A DNA stretch of 64,000 nucleotides from Cryptomeria japonica (GCF_030272615.1 NC_081405.1:571504752-571568751), one strand, 5' to 3'. Positions 1 through 11,706 are shown, counted from the first letter of the stretch. The notes: generated by a model not told the origin, from the sequence alone. Numbers and translations are program-made.

Positions 1-39
<39 letters not shown>

Positions 40-107
40 CTTCTCTCTCTGTCTCTAACTCTCTCCGTCCCCTCTCCTTATCCTATTCTATCACTCCTTC
101 CTACTCC

Positions 108-175
<68 letters not shown>
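1..175. repeat. (CT)n microsatellite, interrupted
   Basis: Two long pure CT runs (1-36 and about 111-173) are separated by a degenerate CT/CCT-rich stretch. There is no coding potential. It directly abuts a hairpin array, as do the CT and GA tracts near 59.8 kb and 62 kb. Confidence 0.97.
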
Positions 176-176
<1 letters not shown>

Positions 177-196
177 CACTTCCTATTTGGTTCCTA

Positions 197-600
197 GTTT
201 TATATAACCCATACGGGTTATGCAAAAATAAGACAAAAACTTATAGTTTTGCATAACCCGTGGGTTTCTAAAATGTATAATGTTCCTCAAAACCCTTTAA
301 GGGTTTTGAGGAACTTTTCATTTTTTATTATAAAATATAATGTTCCTCGAAACCAGTACGGGTTTTGAGGAACTTTTGATTTTTTATTATAAAAAAATAA
401 TGTTCCTCAAAACTAGTACGAGTTTTGAGGAACTTTTGATTTTTTACTATAAAATATAATCTCCCTCAAAACCCGTACGGGTTTTGAGGGACTTTTGATT
501 TTTTATTATAAAATGTCGTTTTCCTCAAAACCTGTATGGGTTTTGAGGAACTTTTTGTTTTTTAATTGTTTTTGGCTAGGCTTGGTGTTACCAAGCCTAG
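197..600. repeat. Tandem array of palindromic ~58-60 bp units
   Basis: Five head-to-tail units of about 58-60 bp lie at about 284-556. Each consists of a near-perfect palindrome built on CCTCAAAACC-CGTACG-type centre-GGTTTTGAGG, followed by an AT-rich spacer (TTTTTATTATAAAATATAAT). Related palindromes flank it: AACCCATACGGGTT near 207 with a mirrored copy near 253, and GGCTAGGCTTGG/CCAAGCCTAG near 575-600. Every unit could fold into a stem. Centre bases vary between units while the two sides stay complementary. Confidence 0.9.
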
Positions 601-655
601 TGCATTTTTGAATTTCCAGAACATGCACGGGTTATGAGAAATTTCATTTTTTTTT

Positions 656-702
656 TTGCATGTGGCCACTTTTCTGTTCACCATCTTGGTGCACTTACCT
701 AG
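656..702 (+). repeat. Anchor repeat, copy 1
   Basis: A ~45-bp stretch reading TGGCCACTTTTCTG, then CACCATCTTGGTGCACTTACC. It matches 63083-63122 on the same strand and 59108-59165 on the opposite strand. In all three places a tandem array of palindromes and a CT/GA tract lie on one side. Compared with copy 3, this copy appears to skip about 90 bp between GCACTTACC and CTAGATGCAC. It ends where minus-strand coding remnants begin. Confidence 0.7.
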
Positions 703-1140
703 ATGCACTCAGAAAAGTCACGGCCTGGATTGCTTGCTTAGTGATCTTGTGAGGCTTATCCAACCACATAAATTCATCATGAATTCTACTGAGTATGAAC
801 TAGATCCATTCTTTCTCATCAAATGTCAGAAAATGTACAAATTGAGAGAAACCCATGGTCTTCAAATGTTGATATTCCGGCTTGAGATTCCCAAAGTTGT
901 CCGCTAGATGCTTGTTGTATAGGCTCAACATGTCATCACTCTCGATTTAATCAAGATCATGGTGGATATATGCCCTTATGTCCTCATTATGAAGAACATC
1001 ATAGGATACAGAGGAAAAATCTCCTTCGGGATCATCCTCAACAGATTTGAAAGGACGTTTCTTGAAAATGGGTCGAGAGCTCTATCCTTAATTTCCACAA
1101 CGAGAGAGGTAGCAATTCTAGAAGTTGAAGCCATTTCAAA
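660..1140 (-). pseudogene. Retroelement gag-like ORF fragment, minus strand
   Basis: Read on the minus strand, an ATG near 1131 opens a frame starting MASTSRIATSLVVEIKDRAL. After frameshifts and stops it continues into FVHFLTFDEKEW and then HDEFMWLDKPHKITKQAIQA near 730-800. The second segment looks like the N-terminal ORF of a plant retroelement, with its aromatic and DKP motif. I cannot name the family with certainty. It lies downstream, in minus-strand order, of the zinc-knuckle gag at 1794-2740, so it may belong to the same Copia-like element or to a rearranged second one. It contains at least four stops. Confidence 0.4.
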
Positions 1141-1793
1141 CTTAGGGTTTTTAAAAACTGATATCTTGAAATGGATAAATACCTCAATTCACAACCGGGA
1201 ATAGGAATTCGCTTAGGATCACTAAAATCACTGTCTAGATCGCCAAATTACTATGCTTTTCTTCTCTTCACTTATCTCTTGATCGCATTGTGAAAAATAA
1301 AGCTTTCAAATGTCCTTTTATCCTTCAAAAACCTAATTCTCCATTGTAATAAGTGTTGCAACCACTTACCTTGATTTTCATGGAGTAGTTTACCAGAGCA
1401 TCAAATCTTCACTAAAACTACCAGACAACATCTTCATATACAATTTAAGCCTTCTGCAACCTTCCAGAATCTATTGTAGATCTCTAAAGAGGGGGTTCTT
1501 AGAATCTGCATGAAATCTTCCCCCTAAGGAAAAAAGCCCTAGCTACTAGATGAAGATCATGCACCGGATTCGGGTGTAGATCCATTATCTGCTTTAGATT
1601 CATCCTTTCCGACCCACATCTTCTCATGTTTGTCTCAGATCTCCTCCTACCTTTGCCTTGCCTTTCTCATATGCTTTGTTCTTGTCTATCGGAGCACTCT
1701 TTTTGCTTCTGCAGTATTTTTCAATGTGACCTGTTTTATTGCATGCATGGAAAACAACATTCTACATAGGTCTCAAGTTCATCTGATTTGGTC

Positions 1794-2740
1794 TCATCCT
1801 ACACTAGTTAGAGATATGTCCAAACATCCCACAAGAATAGCATCTCTTGTTTTAAAAGTTTTCATTATTGCTCTGCACATGTTTGACTTGTGACCAAAAT
1901 TATTGCATATGAAACACTGACCGGTAAAGGTAGGAACATTGTTCATATTGTTCATTCCATTATTCATCCTACTTATGCATTGATTCACCATATGACCAAA
2001 TTTATTGCAAGTAAAGCATCTACCATTAAATTTATGAGCATTAGGTTGTCTTACCAAAGGATTCTTGTTCTTCTTCTGATTAGGTTTTATATTGCTTTTT
2101 CCATATCTGGAGGATTCACCTTTCTCAAATCCAAGTCCTAGCATGTCCTTTCCATGTCTCTGACTTTATAAGATCTTATTAAGCTTTGTTGAGCTAGCAT
2201 TGAATTTTTTTTGTATTTATTTGTAGTAGCAAGTTCGTCTCTTAGGGAAGCAATCTATGTTTCAAGTTCTTGGCCATTATTACTTGATTGTGTCATTTCA
2301 AGCTTCAACTGATCATTCTCATAGGTAATCCTGAAGAAATCATCTACTCTTTCCTTCAATTACTAAGTCAAATTATCTTCATTCTTCTTCTACTCCTCAA
2401 TCTCCTTAGTCAGCCTCATCATAATGGATTGCATCTCATTCTTTAAGGAAACATTTTCTCTTTCAAGCTTGACACATTCATCAGCTTTGCCCTAATTTTC
2501 AATGATTTGATCTTCTTTCTCCTTCAGCTTGCCCATCAATTTATTCCTCTTGTTTCTTGAAGTGTTCACTTGATCCTTCAAGTCATTAATGAAGTCATCA
2601 GCAACATTTAGGTTTCTCTTCAAGGAACTGATCTTATTTCCTGCTACATCAAGATCCTCAAGTGTCACACTGAGCTATCTTTGAAAACCAAAGTCCATTG
2701 ATTTAATCTCCTGGACCTTCCTCAAGCAGTTAGGCTTCCT
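1794..2740 (-). pseudogene. Copia-like gag remnant: coiled coil plus two zinc knuckles
   Basis: On the minus strand a broken frame runs from just after the primer-binding site. The first two thirds (2700-2160) encode a Leu/Glu/Lys-rich, coiled-coil-like segment. Then comes GLGFEKGESS (about 2110-2135) and two CX2CX4HX4C knuckles, CFTCNKFGHMVNQC and CFICNNFGHKSNMC, at about 1890-2020. Knuckles bind genomic RNA in the gag nucleocapsid, and GLGFE-GESS just before them is common in plant Copia gag. The usual N-terminal gag domain is missing: the LTR and primer site join almost directly to the coiled coil. Several in-frame stops are present (for example near 2496, 2398 and 2368). The stretch 1150-1790 downstream has no recognisable domain. 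Confidence 0.75.
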
Positions 2741-2751
2741 TAGAGGAACTA

Positions 2752-2764
2752 GGCCCTAATACTA
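2752..2764 (-). other. Degenerate tRNA-iMet primer-binding site
   Basis: Minus strand TAGTATTAGGGCC directly follows the LTR end (CCAACA plus two or three bases). It differs at three positions from TGGTATCAGAGCC, the standard plant Copia primer site complementary to initiator tRNA-Met. Its position fixes the LTR orientation. Confidence 0.7.
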
Positions 2765-2766
2765 AT

Positions 2767-3759
2767 TGTTGGAATCGGTTATCACTAAGAAGGGGAGAGT
2801 GAATCAATGATCTATCAGTTATTATTTTTTTTGACTTAACTTTAAACCACCAGAAGCATAAGCATGAAACTGAAATGCAGAAACACAAAATAACCAACCA
2901 CAAAATCAAAACACCAAGATTTTTACATGGAAAGCCAAATGGGAAAAACCACGATGGGATTTGAACCCACAATATTATTCCACTATGGCCAACAACAAAA
3001 CAATATTACAATATGGGGAATGCATAGGCATTCAGGTACACTTCCTAGAGCTCATTGCTCAAATATAACAAGGGCTACAACCTCAGAAGGCTCATTTCCT
3101 TACTCGTCAATTACAATGATAAAATATAGTGAAATAACTCTATAATAACATCTAACAATTCTTGGATGATTTCTTCTTAAGTGCCAAATTAGTGACTGGA
3201 TCACCTCTGCTGCTCTACTCTGTTCTACCTTGTTCTTTGTCTCAGTCAACTACCAGATCAAGAATGTGCACGTGAAACTATGCTACAAAGGATTCTCGAT
3301 CACCACTCACTTGCATACAATCATACCATACATCAAAAGATTTTTTGTACCAAATTTATATATCCACAATCACAAAATAGATCATTCACCAAGTCGGCCT
3401 TCTAATGTAACATGTAGATATGTCGACTTGATCGGATCACCAAAGATAAATGTGGATCACCAAAATGATGATAAATTTATGTCTTTACGTTGGCCCAATC
3501 ATCCCATGCACGATTAATAACACCGGAATCAGCAAAAAGATTTTGGACCAAAACTGCTCTATTCTTCCTAAAATACTGGTTAACTGGCTACCGATTGACA
3601 TCCGCTTCCAGATATCAGGATCCATGATTTCTAGATAGGAATCTTATGAAGAGTTTCCATCAATTACAACCATAAAACATTAATTAAGCATCAATAGCCA
3701 TCAGATGAGTGTCAATTGCCAAGACCTATCCCACAGTTTCGATGATGCAAATCCTAACA
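2767..3759 (-). repeat. Copia-type LTR, minus strand (993 bp)
   Basis: On the plus strand it starts TGTTGGAAT and ends TCCTAACA, so the minus-strand LTR begins TGTTAGGA and ends ATTCCAACA. Near its 3' end is the CATGTAAAAATCTTGGTGTTTT-type box and then GATTCACTCTCCCCTTCTTAG, a pattern typical of plant Copia LTRs just before the primer site. No matching second LTR is in the window, so the element is truncated to the left. Several short ORFs inside are chance frames. Confidence 0.7.
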
Positions 3760-3779
3760 TTTATGCTCTTCATCCTTTT

Positions 3780-5442
3780 CTCTACCTACTTCAATGCCTG
3801 CTAGTTTTCCTATTTCTACGTGCGTAGTTGATAAGGCTTTTCCTTCTCCTAATTTTTTCATTGCCCCTCTTCCAAAGGCTGGTAGTCGTACTCATGTTTT
3901 ATCTTCTCCAAGTGAGTCACCTGCTTCCTCTACGAAGGCTTGCATGTTCAACTCCTTTGTGGACATCTCGACATTATCCACGATCATTGACACTTACCTC
4001 TTTTGAGCTTGTGGACACGGATGTTGATGTTGCTTCATCCCTCACCCTCGGTGCTAGTGAGGCACCTGGTGCCGCTCTTATCATTGTCCCGCTTTGATCT
4101 TGTCCTCCTTGTCCCGATGATCTTGATTGGGAGGACGATGATCTCCTAAGGGATGACCTCTAGGATATTTATCTTTTATCTCCATCTTTTTGCTTGTGTG
4201 CATGATTGTGTTCCCCCATGCTTGATTTATGTTTGTTTCCTCCTAAAGGACCCAGGTTCCTCCTTAGGTACTTGGATACAAGAGGTTGATTGTAGTTATC
4301 TGTTGTCTAGAGGACCTGAATTACTTTATAGGTGCTTGGATATATGAGATTTTTTGTCATATATCTTCTTTTATTTGTCTCTCTCCTTCTTCTATCTATC
4401 GTATCTTTCTTTTTGATATTTGGAAATGATGCAAAGCAATGGGGGCATCTCTGGCCTTCTTCCATGTTGACCTGAATCTTTATTTTATCTTTGTCTTTTT
4501 GTGCCCTTCTTCAAACCCAAGAACTTTGGCACTATGATGATATACCCATCTTATAGTTGTCTTATATTCTCATTGCTATGGGTTCTAATGCCAAACTATC
4601 ATATCCGCCCATCCTCTTGCATTCATCATTGATGTTGTGGACATTTATGTGTCGCCAATTAATTGTGGCATTCCATGGAAAAATCTCTATATTGATGTGC
4701 CATAACTTCTCTTCTCCTTATAATAAAATGCCTTTTATGCATATCATTATAAGGGGGGGCTTATATATCTACATAATCTATATTTTTTATTTATTCTCTT
4801 TCATTTATGTTTCTTTTTGTTTGCCTAGGTGGGGGCCAAACCACTTGATCTCTTTCTTTTTCATAGTCACCTAGGTGGGGGCCAATCCACTTGATCTATT
4901 TTTCTTTATCATGTTTTTCCTAGGTGGGGGCCAAACCACTTGATTTTTTCACCTAGATGGGGACCAAACCATTAGATCTATCTCTTTTATTTGCCTTTGT
5001 AGGGGCCAATCTACTCTATCTTTGATCGGCCAATTGCATGGCTATCTAGCTTATTACTACCCATGTTGACAAAATCTCATCCTATCGTATGGCTATCTAG
5101 CATAACAGACTTTTCTATCTATACTAGTGCATCTCGTATCTTATCTCATATTATGGCGATCACTTACCTTGTATCTTTTTCATAATAAGGGGATTTCCTC
5201 CAAAGCGAGGTTCATTTTTGTTACGCTATCTTATCATCCATCTAAATATATCCTATAAATGGCATCTGACATGTTAGTCTACAACTAGCATGTTTGTGAT
5301 GTATCGATTAACAATATCTATTTTAAATCTCATCTTTTTTTCACTGGGGGAAACTTGGTCTAATCAACAAAATTTTGCCTTTCTGTCATAAATCTTTATC
5401 TTCCTCTAGTTTAGCTTTGCATCTCTCAGTAGAGACATCCTC
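3780..5442 (+). mobile_element. 3' internal region of a Gypsy-like element (remnant)
   Basis: No domain-bearing frame is visible. The stretch is placed by its right end, a polypurine tract followed by an LTR-like sequence at 5443-5461, and by repeats like those in Gypsy 3' untranslated regions. It includes a pair of related 25-bp segments (AGGTACTTGGATACAAGAGG and AGGTGCTTGGATATATGAGA near 4266 and 4331) and a five-copy motif at 4826-5010. A Ser/Pro-rich frame at 3794-4006 has no recognisable match and is probably chance. The family is uncertain. Confidence 0.4.
4826..5012 (+). repeat. Five-copy ~27-bp motif, ~45-bp spacing
   Basis: CCTAGGTGGGGGCCAAACCA followed by CTTGATC occurs near 4826, 4871, 4919, 4959 and 5001 with growing divergence, separated by T-rich spacers. 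It looks like a polypurine-type core amplified in tandem inside the 3' region of the Gypsy-like remnant. Confidence 0.8.
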
Positions 5443-5460
5443 CCTAAAGTGGGGGCAAAA
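5443..5460 (+). other. Polypurine tract
   Basis: CCTAAAGTGGGGGCAAAA precedes an LTR-like start (TTTAATATC). It has the composition and position of a plus-strand primer site, and resembles the tracts at 15788 and 31936. Confidence 0.55.
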
Positions 5461-6060
5461 TTTAATATCAAAAATTGTACCTAGCACAATTCAACATAAC
5501 AAATGGCACCTTCCTCTACATCATCGGAGGTCATGTACCATCATCTTTGTCTTTTTTTCCATCAAGATCGCTTTGTTAGTTCAAGCTGGAATTTCATCGA
5601 CTCTGTCAACCTGGCATCTTCAAGACTCTAGCACGGCCAGAGACATTCGCGCGGTAATCTATTGTCTCATGGATATGATAGTCTATAGGTGGTTGTTTGA
5701 GCATTACACCTGCACCTGGAAGGAATCATAGCACACCTACATGCACCCACTAATGTCAGTTTATCTTCCAAAGCCTATGTCTCTCCCGTTTGAAGGCATT
5801 TTGAGGATCTTTTGGCAATTTTGGATCAATTCTTGCAGGTTTAAGCTTTTGACAATATCCTTAGGCGATATTAACATTTTTTTACAAAACCACCATTGTT
5901 GCACTCTCTCGAACAAACTTATAGCGCTATTATTCACAAGTCTTGGAAGGGGAGTTCACTTATTCTCCTTATTTCATTTTGTGTATTCATACTCATTTAT
6001 CTTAATCTATTATCATCTTTCTATTATCTTTATCATTTATTTCTCAATGGCTTTATCTGA
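5461..6060 (+). repeat. Gypsy-like LTR fragment, interrupted by the Athila-like element
   Basis: It begins directly after the polypurine tract and is cut at 6060 by the insertion of the element at 6061. The canonical TG start is eroded. The rest of this LTR, if present, should resume at about 17063-17068, but no partner copy in the window confirms that. Confidence 0.4.
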
Positions 6061-7288
6061 TGATAAGTTAAGACTTTGTCATGTTTTTATCATCAAAACT
6101 CTTAAGTTTTTGACATCTTTTGGGTTGCATAGTAGTAGTGAAGTATTGTGAATTGACTATATGTATTACATGTGTTAAACCTGAACTTATGAAATCATGT
6201 TTGAACTTTGCCGGTCTATTCCTACAACCATGCCGATTTATTCCTGCAGCCAAGTGATTTATTCTTGTTGCTATGCAGATTATTTAGGATAGTGTCACAT
6301 GTTAATTAATGAATGTATTAATTAAATTAAATACATATGCATGTCCTTGTATGTTGTTTTTGTTTTAGTGTAGATAATAAATGATGCTGCAGTGGATATT
6401 TTGCTTTCGTGCCTGAAGAAGGATGAATCATGTAAGAAATAACTGGATATCAAAGTGAAGAGGAGCCGAGCGAGTGCAAGGCACGACATGAGCGGAGCAG
6501 AAAAGCATCACTATGGAAGTTTAACTCTAGTGGGCATTGAGTTTGCAAAATATTGCTATGGCATGCGAATACTGTGGTTCGGTTTAGATCCACATTTCCT
6601 GCAGTCGAGCTCTAGTTATCTTCTTCATTTGTCAATCATCCATATCTTCTTCTGGGCATGATTTGAGTCATCCATTGTAGTTGATCTTTGCTTTATAATA
6701 AGCTCTTCCTTTTTCTTAGAGGTTATATAGAATAGAAAGGAATAGAGTAGACAATTTTGATAAGCATTTTGGAGTTTTTCTTTTAGAACATGTAATCATT
6801 TTCAGGAAGCAATGAATGAAAGATATGTTGTTATGATCTGTTAAAAGTATTTTTTTGGAAGCTTGATATCACTCATCCAAGAGGGCCCACTTGGTGAGTG
6901 ATCCTATGTTTATGTTCATTAAAATTAGTTCTTCTTTTGTTACAGTAGAAGTTTGTGCCTTGACTGTTCCTGCAGCCAAGCCAGATCATAGTGATTTCTG
7001 TTATTTACATTAGATCATTTCAGCATTGTTTTTAAAATTTTTCCTATAGCCCTCTATGATTTCCATTCTTTCCTTTCCTTTCTGCATAATTTTAGTTACT
7101 ATAGCAATGCAAAATAGCCATTGAAGGAGCTTAGTGCATATATAGTGCAGACCCATTTCAAGTTTTACATCCCTGGGTTGATAACTAAATGAACACTAGC
7201 CATGAAAATAGTAACTTTACAAGATGAATGTCCAAACTTTGGGTTGAGAATTCAATTAGAGTTATTATTATTATAGTTGGAGTAGTCA
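6061..7288 (+). repeat. 5' LTR of the Athila-like element (1228 bp)
   Basis: It begins TGATAAGTTAAGACTTTGTC and ends GTTGGAGTAGTCA. It is 33 bp shorter than the 3' LTR. The difference is a deletion near 6970 between two short TTCCTGCAGCC-like repeats. The small ORF at 6455-6661 has a counterpart at 16195 in the other LTR and is LTR sequence, not a gene. Confidence 0.95.
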
Positions 7289-7292
7289 TTTT

Positions 7293-7310
7293 TGGTGTCG
7301 TTGCCGGGGA
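7293..7310 (+). other. tRNA-Asp type primer-binding site
   Basis: TGGTGTCGTTGCCGGGGA starts four bases after the LTR end. The complement of the plant tRNA-Asp 3' end reads TGGCGCCGTTGCCGGGGA, so only two positions differ, both C to T. This is the Athila-type primer. Confidence 0.85.
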
Positions 7311-7401
7311 TGGTGTCAAACTAAGAACCTTTCATGGTTATTATTTTTTCTAGTTAATTGTTTTGTAGATTCCTAATTGTTTGAAAATTTCATGAATCTA
7401 C

Positions 7402-8715
7402 ATGCATAGCAAAAGAAGAGACCCCAGAGGTAGATTTCTTCCCACTCATCCTAATCATGTAGAAGATAATTTACCAGATATAAATCCTTTTGTTGAACTT
7501 TACCAAGCCCCACAAAATTTGAATCACCCTGAATCTGAATTTTTGGAAGGAAGTCTTCAGTTCATTTTTGGTCCTCAAGAAGAAGAATTTCCTATAGTAA
7601 CAACCCCTACAAGTCCAATGCAATGGAATCCTCCTCCTGGTGGGAATAATCCACCACCACCAGGTCGAACATTTGAGTTTCCCATCTTTGATCAGAATGA
7701 TAATGCTAACCTCAAGAACATTCTAGCATCTTCACTCCCTAAATTCTATGGATTGGTGACAGAGGATCCAGATACATTTCTGTTTGAGTTTGATGTTCTC
7801 TGTAGAAGTTTTGACTATAATACATATGCCCATAGACTTAAAATTTTTCCTACCACTTTGAAGGAGTTATCCTTGAGATGGTTTATAAGCTTGGGAAGTA
7901 GCACAATCAATACATGGGATGAGATGAAACTGTTGTTTCTTGCAAAATACAAAGATTATTGTAGAGGTACTGATCATCATGGGGATGATATCTTTAGAAT
8001 GACACAAACTGAAGATGAGAGTCTTGAAGATTATTTGGAAAGGTTTCTGTTTAGTGTCAAAAAGTCCAAGCATAGCACTCTTAATGAAGATTCCCTCAAA
8101 TTGATATTTTTGAGGGGTATAAGTGATGAATGCACTGATTCCTTAGATCTTATGGGAGGAGGTGACATTACACAATCCACTTGGGCTGAAATAGGACAAA
8201 TTTGCAAGAAGTATTCCAGATCTACTTCTAAGAAGAATAGGAGATTTAAACCAGGGGCACCATTATCAGCATCTGGAACTGGAGTTTCTAGATTGGAACT
8301 TAGTTATCTGTTAAAGGACTTCAAGGAGGACATTATAAACAATATGGCTACCCAATTGGATACACTGGCAGCTAAGAAGAAGCATGAGGAAGCTGATGCA
8401 TTCCTTATAGAATTCTGTCCTCATTGTAAACATCGAAAGAAAGATTGCAGATGTAAGATGGTTGCAAACATGGAGGTACCTGACTTCAAACCAATTCAAG
8501 GTGACGATGAGAAAGTCTTCTATGTTTCTCAAAGAAGACCAAACTTTCAAAGACAAGGTATGCCACCCGATCCACTTTCTTTTTCTGGTTATAGTGGTAA
8601 TTCTTATGCACCAAATAACCAATGGAAACCACATTGTTCTCAAAATCTTGGTAACTATCCACATTGGTATGGTTCACAAGGCCAAGGGAAACATTTTGCT
8701 AATCAAATGCCATAG
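7402..8715 (+). pseudogene. gag: gag of the Athila-like element
   Basis: The open stretch is 437 codons, and the same frame continues through stops into protease. Residues about 110-270 form the retrotransposon gag capsid fold: FYGLVTEDPDTFLFEFDVLC, then LRWFISLG, WDEMKLLFLAKY, and DESLEDYLERF. A cysteine cluster, CPHCKHRKKDCRC (about residues 337-349), replaces a classical knuckle. The C-terminus is Pro/Gln/Asn-rich. The first stop is the TAG at 8713, with further stops at about 8749, 8797 and 8812. The ATG at 7402 sits about 90 bp after the primer site, a normal distance. Gag packages the RNA in virus-like particles. Confidence 0.9.
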
Positions 8716-9141
8716 TGGCAACAGCCACAAGGGAACTTGTATCCACCCTAGGGCCAAGGAAACCAATTTCAAGGGAATTTGCAACCTACTTTTCAATAGT
8801 GGGGAAACTAATCATGGCCAACCCAATCTTCTGGTTATTAGCCTCTTGTTCATCAGCCACAACCTCCTGCTTTAATTCCTCCTCCTGCAACTACTGCTGC
8901 ACCACCTAGACCAACATAGTTGCCTACTCAACCATTGCCAAATCCAATAATCAAATCTCAGCATCAACAACAAGTTTATTCAACTAATGTTAATCAGTAC
9001 CCAGCCTATTCTTTATCACTAGATGGCATTCACCTCTGATCTGGAATAACTTTACCTAATCCTTCTCATCTAGTTATCACTGAGGTACAGGAGGAGCAAG
9101 AAATCTCTAATCCAACAGATACAATACCCCAGAATCAAATA

Positions 9142-10206
9142 TTGCCACCATTTCCCCATAGATTGCAAGAAAAAGAAGTTCCCACTGAACAACAACAAAG
9201 CTTTGATATTATTGATCAACTGAAGTACATTTGTGTTAAAATTCCATTGTTGCAAGGAATAAAGGATGTTCCCATATATGGTAAGGCATTGAGAGAAGCA
9301 TGTCTAAAGAAACCTGGAAGGAAGAAAAAAGATCCAAAAACAGTGCATGTTATGGGTCAATTGGCTGATATTATGTTAGGTAAAATTGTCATTCCAAAGT
9401 ATTTTGATCCAGGTAGTCCTGTTGCGACTATAGTCATTAATAGCAGTCAAATAAAAATTGTTTTGATTGATTTAGAGGCAGCCATTAACGTAATGACAAG
9501 GGAAGTAATGAAACATCTGGAGATCAATAGCTTAAGGGCTACACCCACAGTTCTACAACTTGTTGATGGCTCTATAGTGAGACCTGATGGTATCATAGAG
9601 GATGTAGTAGTTATTCTAGATTCCTGGGAATATCTTGCAGAGTTTATTATTTTATCTCCAAAAGCAACATTGGGAGGATATTTGGTCATTTTGGGTAGAC
9701 CTTGACTTGCCAGAGCTGATGCATATATTGGGTGTAGATCAGGGGATATGACTATTTCAGATGGGAGTTCTACAAAAACATTAACCTTGTATTCTCTACC
9801 ACAACCCCAACTTGAACATCAACAAGCCTTTTGGCCTATCTTGGGAGAAGAATCTGAAGAAATTGACTCTATTAATCACCTTATGATGATTAATCGAGGA
9901 CCACTCATGAAGTTATATGATGAAGAATCAATTCCTTATAAAATACTGATAAATGAATTTATAGAAGAGCAAAAATTGCAGGAATTGGTTTTGAATATTG
10001 CAGGTTTGGACTTTCTTGTAGCCACTAATATATTGCATACTCTGTTGTCGCAGGAATTATCTTTTTATCACTTTTCTGATATAAACTAGATTGATCTTAC
10101 TATTAAGATAGAGATGGAAATGAATAAATATTTGAATATCAATAGAGATCTATCAGATACTCATAAAGAGGGCCTTGTGGACTTGCTGAAACTTCATAAA
10201 ATTCTT
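9142..10206 (+). pseudogene. pro: Protease region of the Athila-like polyprotein
   Basis: It is in the same frame as gag. The aspartic protease lies at about 9400-9720. The active-site segment reads IDLEAAINVM where Athila enzymes have D-L-G-A-S-I, so the flexible Gly after the catalytic Asp is replaced by Glu and the protease is probably dead. The C-terminal marker ILGRP (near 9690) is followed by a stop, then ADAYIGCRSGDM. Another stop lies at 10087. At about 10202-10208 a run of T has lost one base, shifting the frame into RT. Confidence 0.85.
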
Positions 10207-11706
10207 TTGCATGGGATTACAAGGATATGAATGGGATTGATCTAGCAGTTTGTACTCACCATATTTATATAAAGGATGAGTGTCGCCCACTCAGACAACC
10301 TCAAAGAAGAGTCAATCCTGCCTTGAAGGAGATAGTTAAGGAAGAATTACAGAAATTGTTGAAAGTTGGGTTTATCTATCCTATCTTTGACAGTCAATGG
10401 GTATCACCTCTGGTGATAGTCCCTAAAAAAGGAGGCAAATGGAGGGTATGTGTTGATTATAGAGCTCTGAACTTAGCAACCAAAAAAGATCATTTTCCAT
10501 TGCCATTTGTGGATCAGGTATTGGATTCTCTAGCTGGTAAGAGATATTTTTCATTCCTTGATGGATTTAGTGGCTACAATAAGATACAGATAGCCCCCGA
10601 GGATCAAGAGAAGACAACATTTACTTGCCCATGGGGCACGTATGGATGTTCTGTTCTTCCTTTTGGGTTGTGTAATGCTCCTGCCACTTTTCAAAGAGTA
10701 GTGCTCAGTATTTTTTCTAATATTTCTCAAAATATTATGGAAATTTACATGGATGACTTTACAACTTATGGTTCTGAATTTGACCAAGGATTGGGTAATC
10801 TGAAGAAAGTTTTTTAGATATGTGAAGACTACAATTTGTCTTTAAATAGTGAGAAGTGTTTCATCGTGATGGAAGAAGGAATAGTCCTTGGTCATCATAT
10901 ATCTGTACAAGGCATTCAGGTGGATCCAACAAAGATTGAGGTCATTCAGCATATTAATGACCCTGTGAAGCAAAAAGATGTGAGAAGTTTTCTTGTTCAT
11001 GCTGGATACTATACGAGGTTTATCAAAGATTTCAGAAAAATGGCAAGTCCCTTATATTCACTGCTTACTAAAGATGCAGAATTTAAATGGACTTCAGCAT
11101 GCAATGAAGCTTTCTTAAAGCTTAAGCATGCTTTGAATCAAGCACAAGTTCTTAAAGGACCAAATTGGTCAATATCATTCCAAATCCATACGAATGCATC
11201 TGATTATGCAATAGGAGCAATGCTAGGACAAATAATTGACAAATTGGAAAATGCAATATATTATATTAGCAAGAATTTGCAGGGACCTGAATTGAATTAC
11301 ATAGTTACTGAAAAGGAAATGCTAGCTATCATATATGCACTTAACAAATTTAGACACTATATCACACGATACCCCATATTTGTGCATACAAATCATACTA
11401 CAATTAGACATCTCATTAATAAGCCATCAATCACTGGTAGATTAGCTCGCTGGTTATTGTTGATGCAGGAATTCGATATCACAGTTGTTGATAAACCAGG
11501 GAAGTCTAATGTGGTTGCATATTATCTTTCACATCTTCAATTGCAAGAAGATTATACAATAATAGATGACACTTTTCCAGATGAACATTTGTTTCTCATT
11601 CAAGATCACACTCCTTGGTATGCTGATATTGCCAATTATTTAGTTGCAGATAAGATGCCAATTTATTTCTCTCCTAAGGAAAGAAGGTTGCTAGTTGAAA
11701 AAAAAA
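10207..11706 (+). pseudogene. pol: Reverse transcriptase and RNase H of the Athila-like element
   Basis: It opens FAWDYKDMNGID, the usual start of Gypsy RT, and includes WRVCVDYRALN, SFLDGFSGYNQI-type SFLDGFSGYNKI, LPFGLCNAPATFQR and the catalytic IYMDDF (10743-10760), all intact. One stop (10815, KKVF-stop-ICED) splits the frame. RNase H follows at about 11160-11560. Its first catalytic Asp is Asn (HTNASDYAIG), HTDH is HTNH, and the usual VVADHLSRL is VVAYYLSHL, so three acidic positions are lost although RT looks conserved. The region ends in a nine-A run (11698-11706), where one extra A shifts the frame into integrase. Confidence 0.92.

Noticed and set aside
284-556. A CRISPR array or bacterial terminators
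   Set aside because: The repeats are palindromic with near-constant AT spacers, which are not unique spacers. Context is plant retroelements, and no cas genes or bacterial ORFs are present.
3794-4097. Ser/Pro-rich overlapping ORFs
   Set aside because: Two overlapping frames, low complexity, no family resemblance.
6455-6661. 68-residue ORF with a similar copy at 16195-16401
   Set aside because: The similarity exists because both lie in the two LTRs; conservation is that of the LTR, not of a protein.
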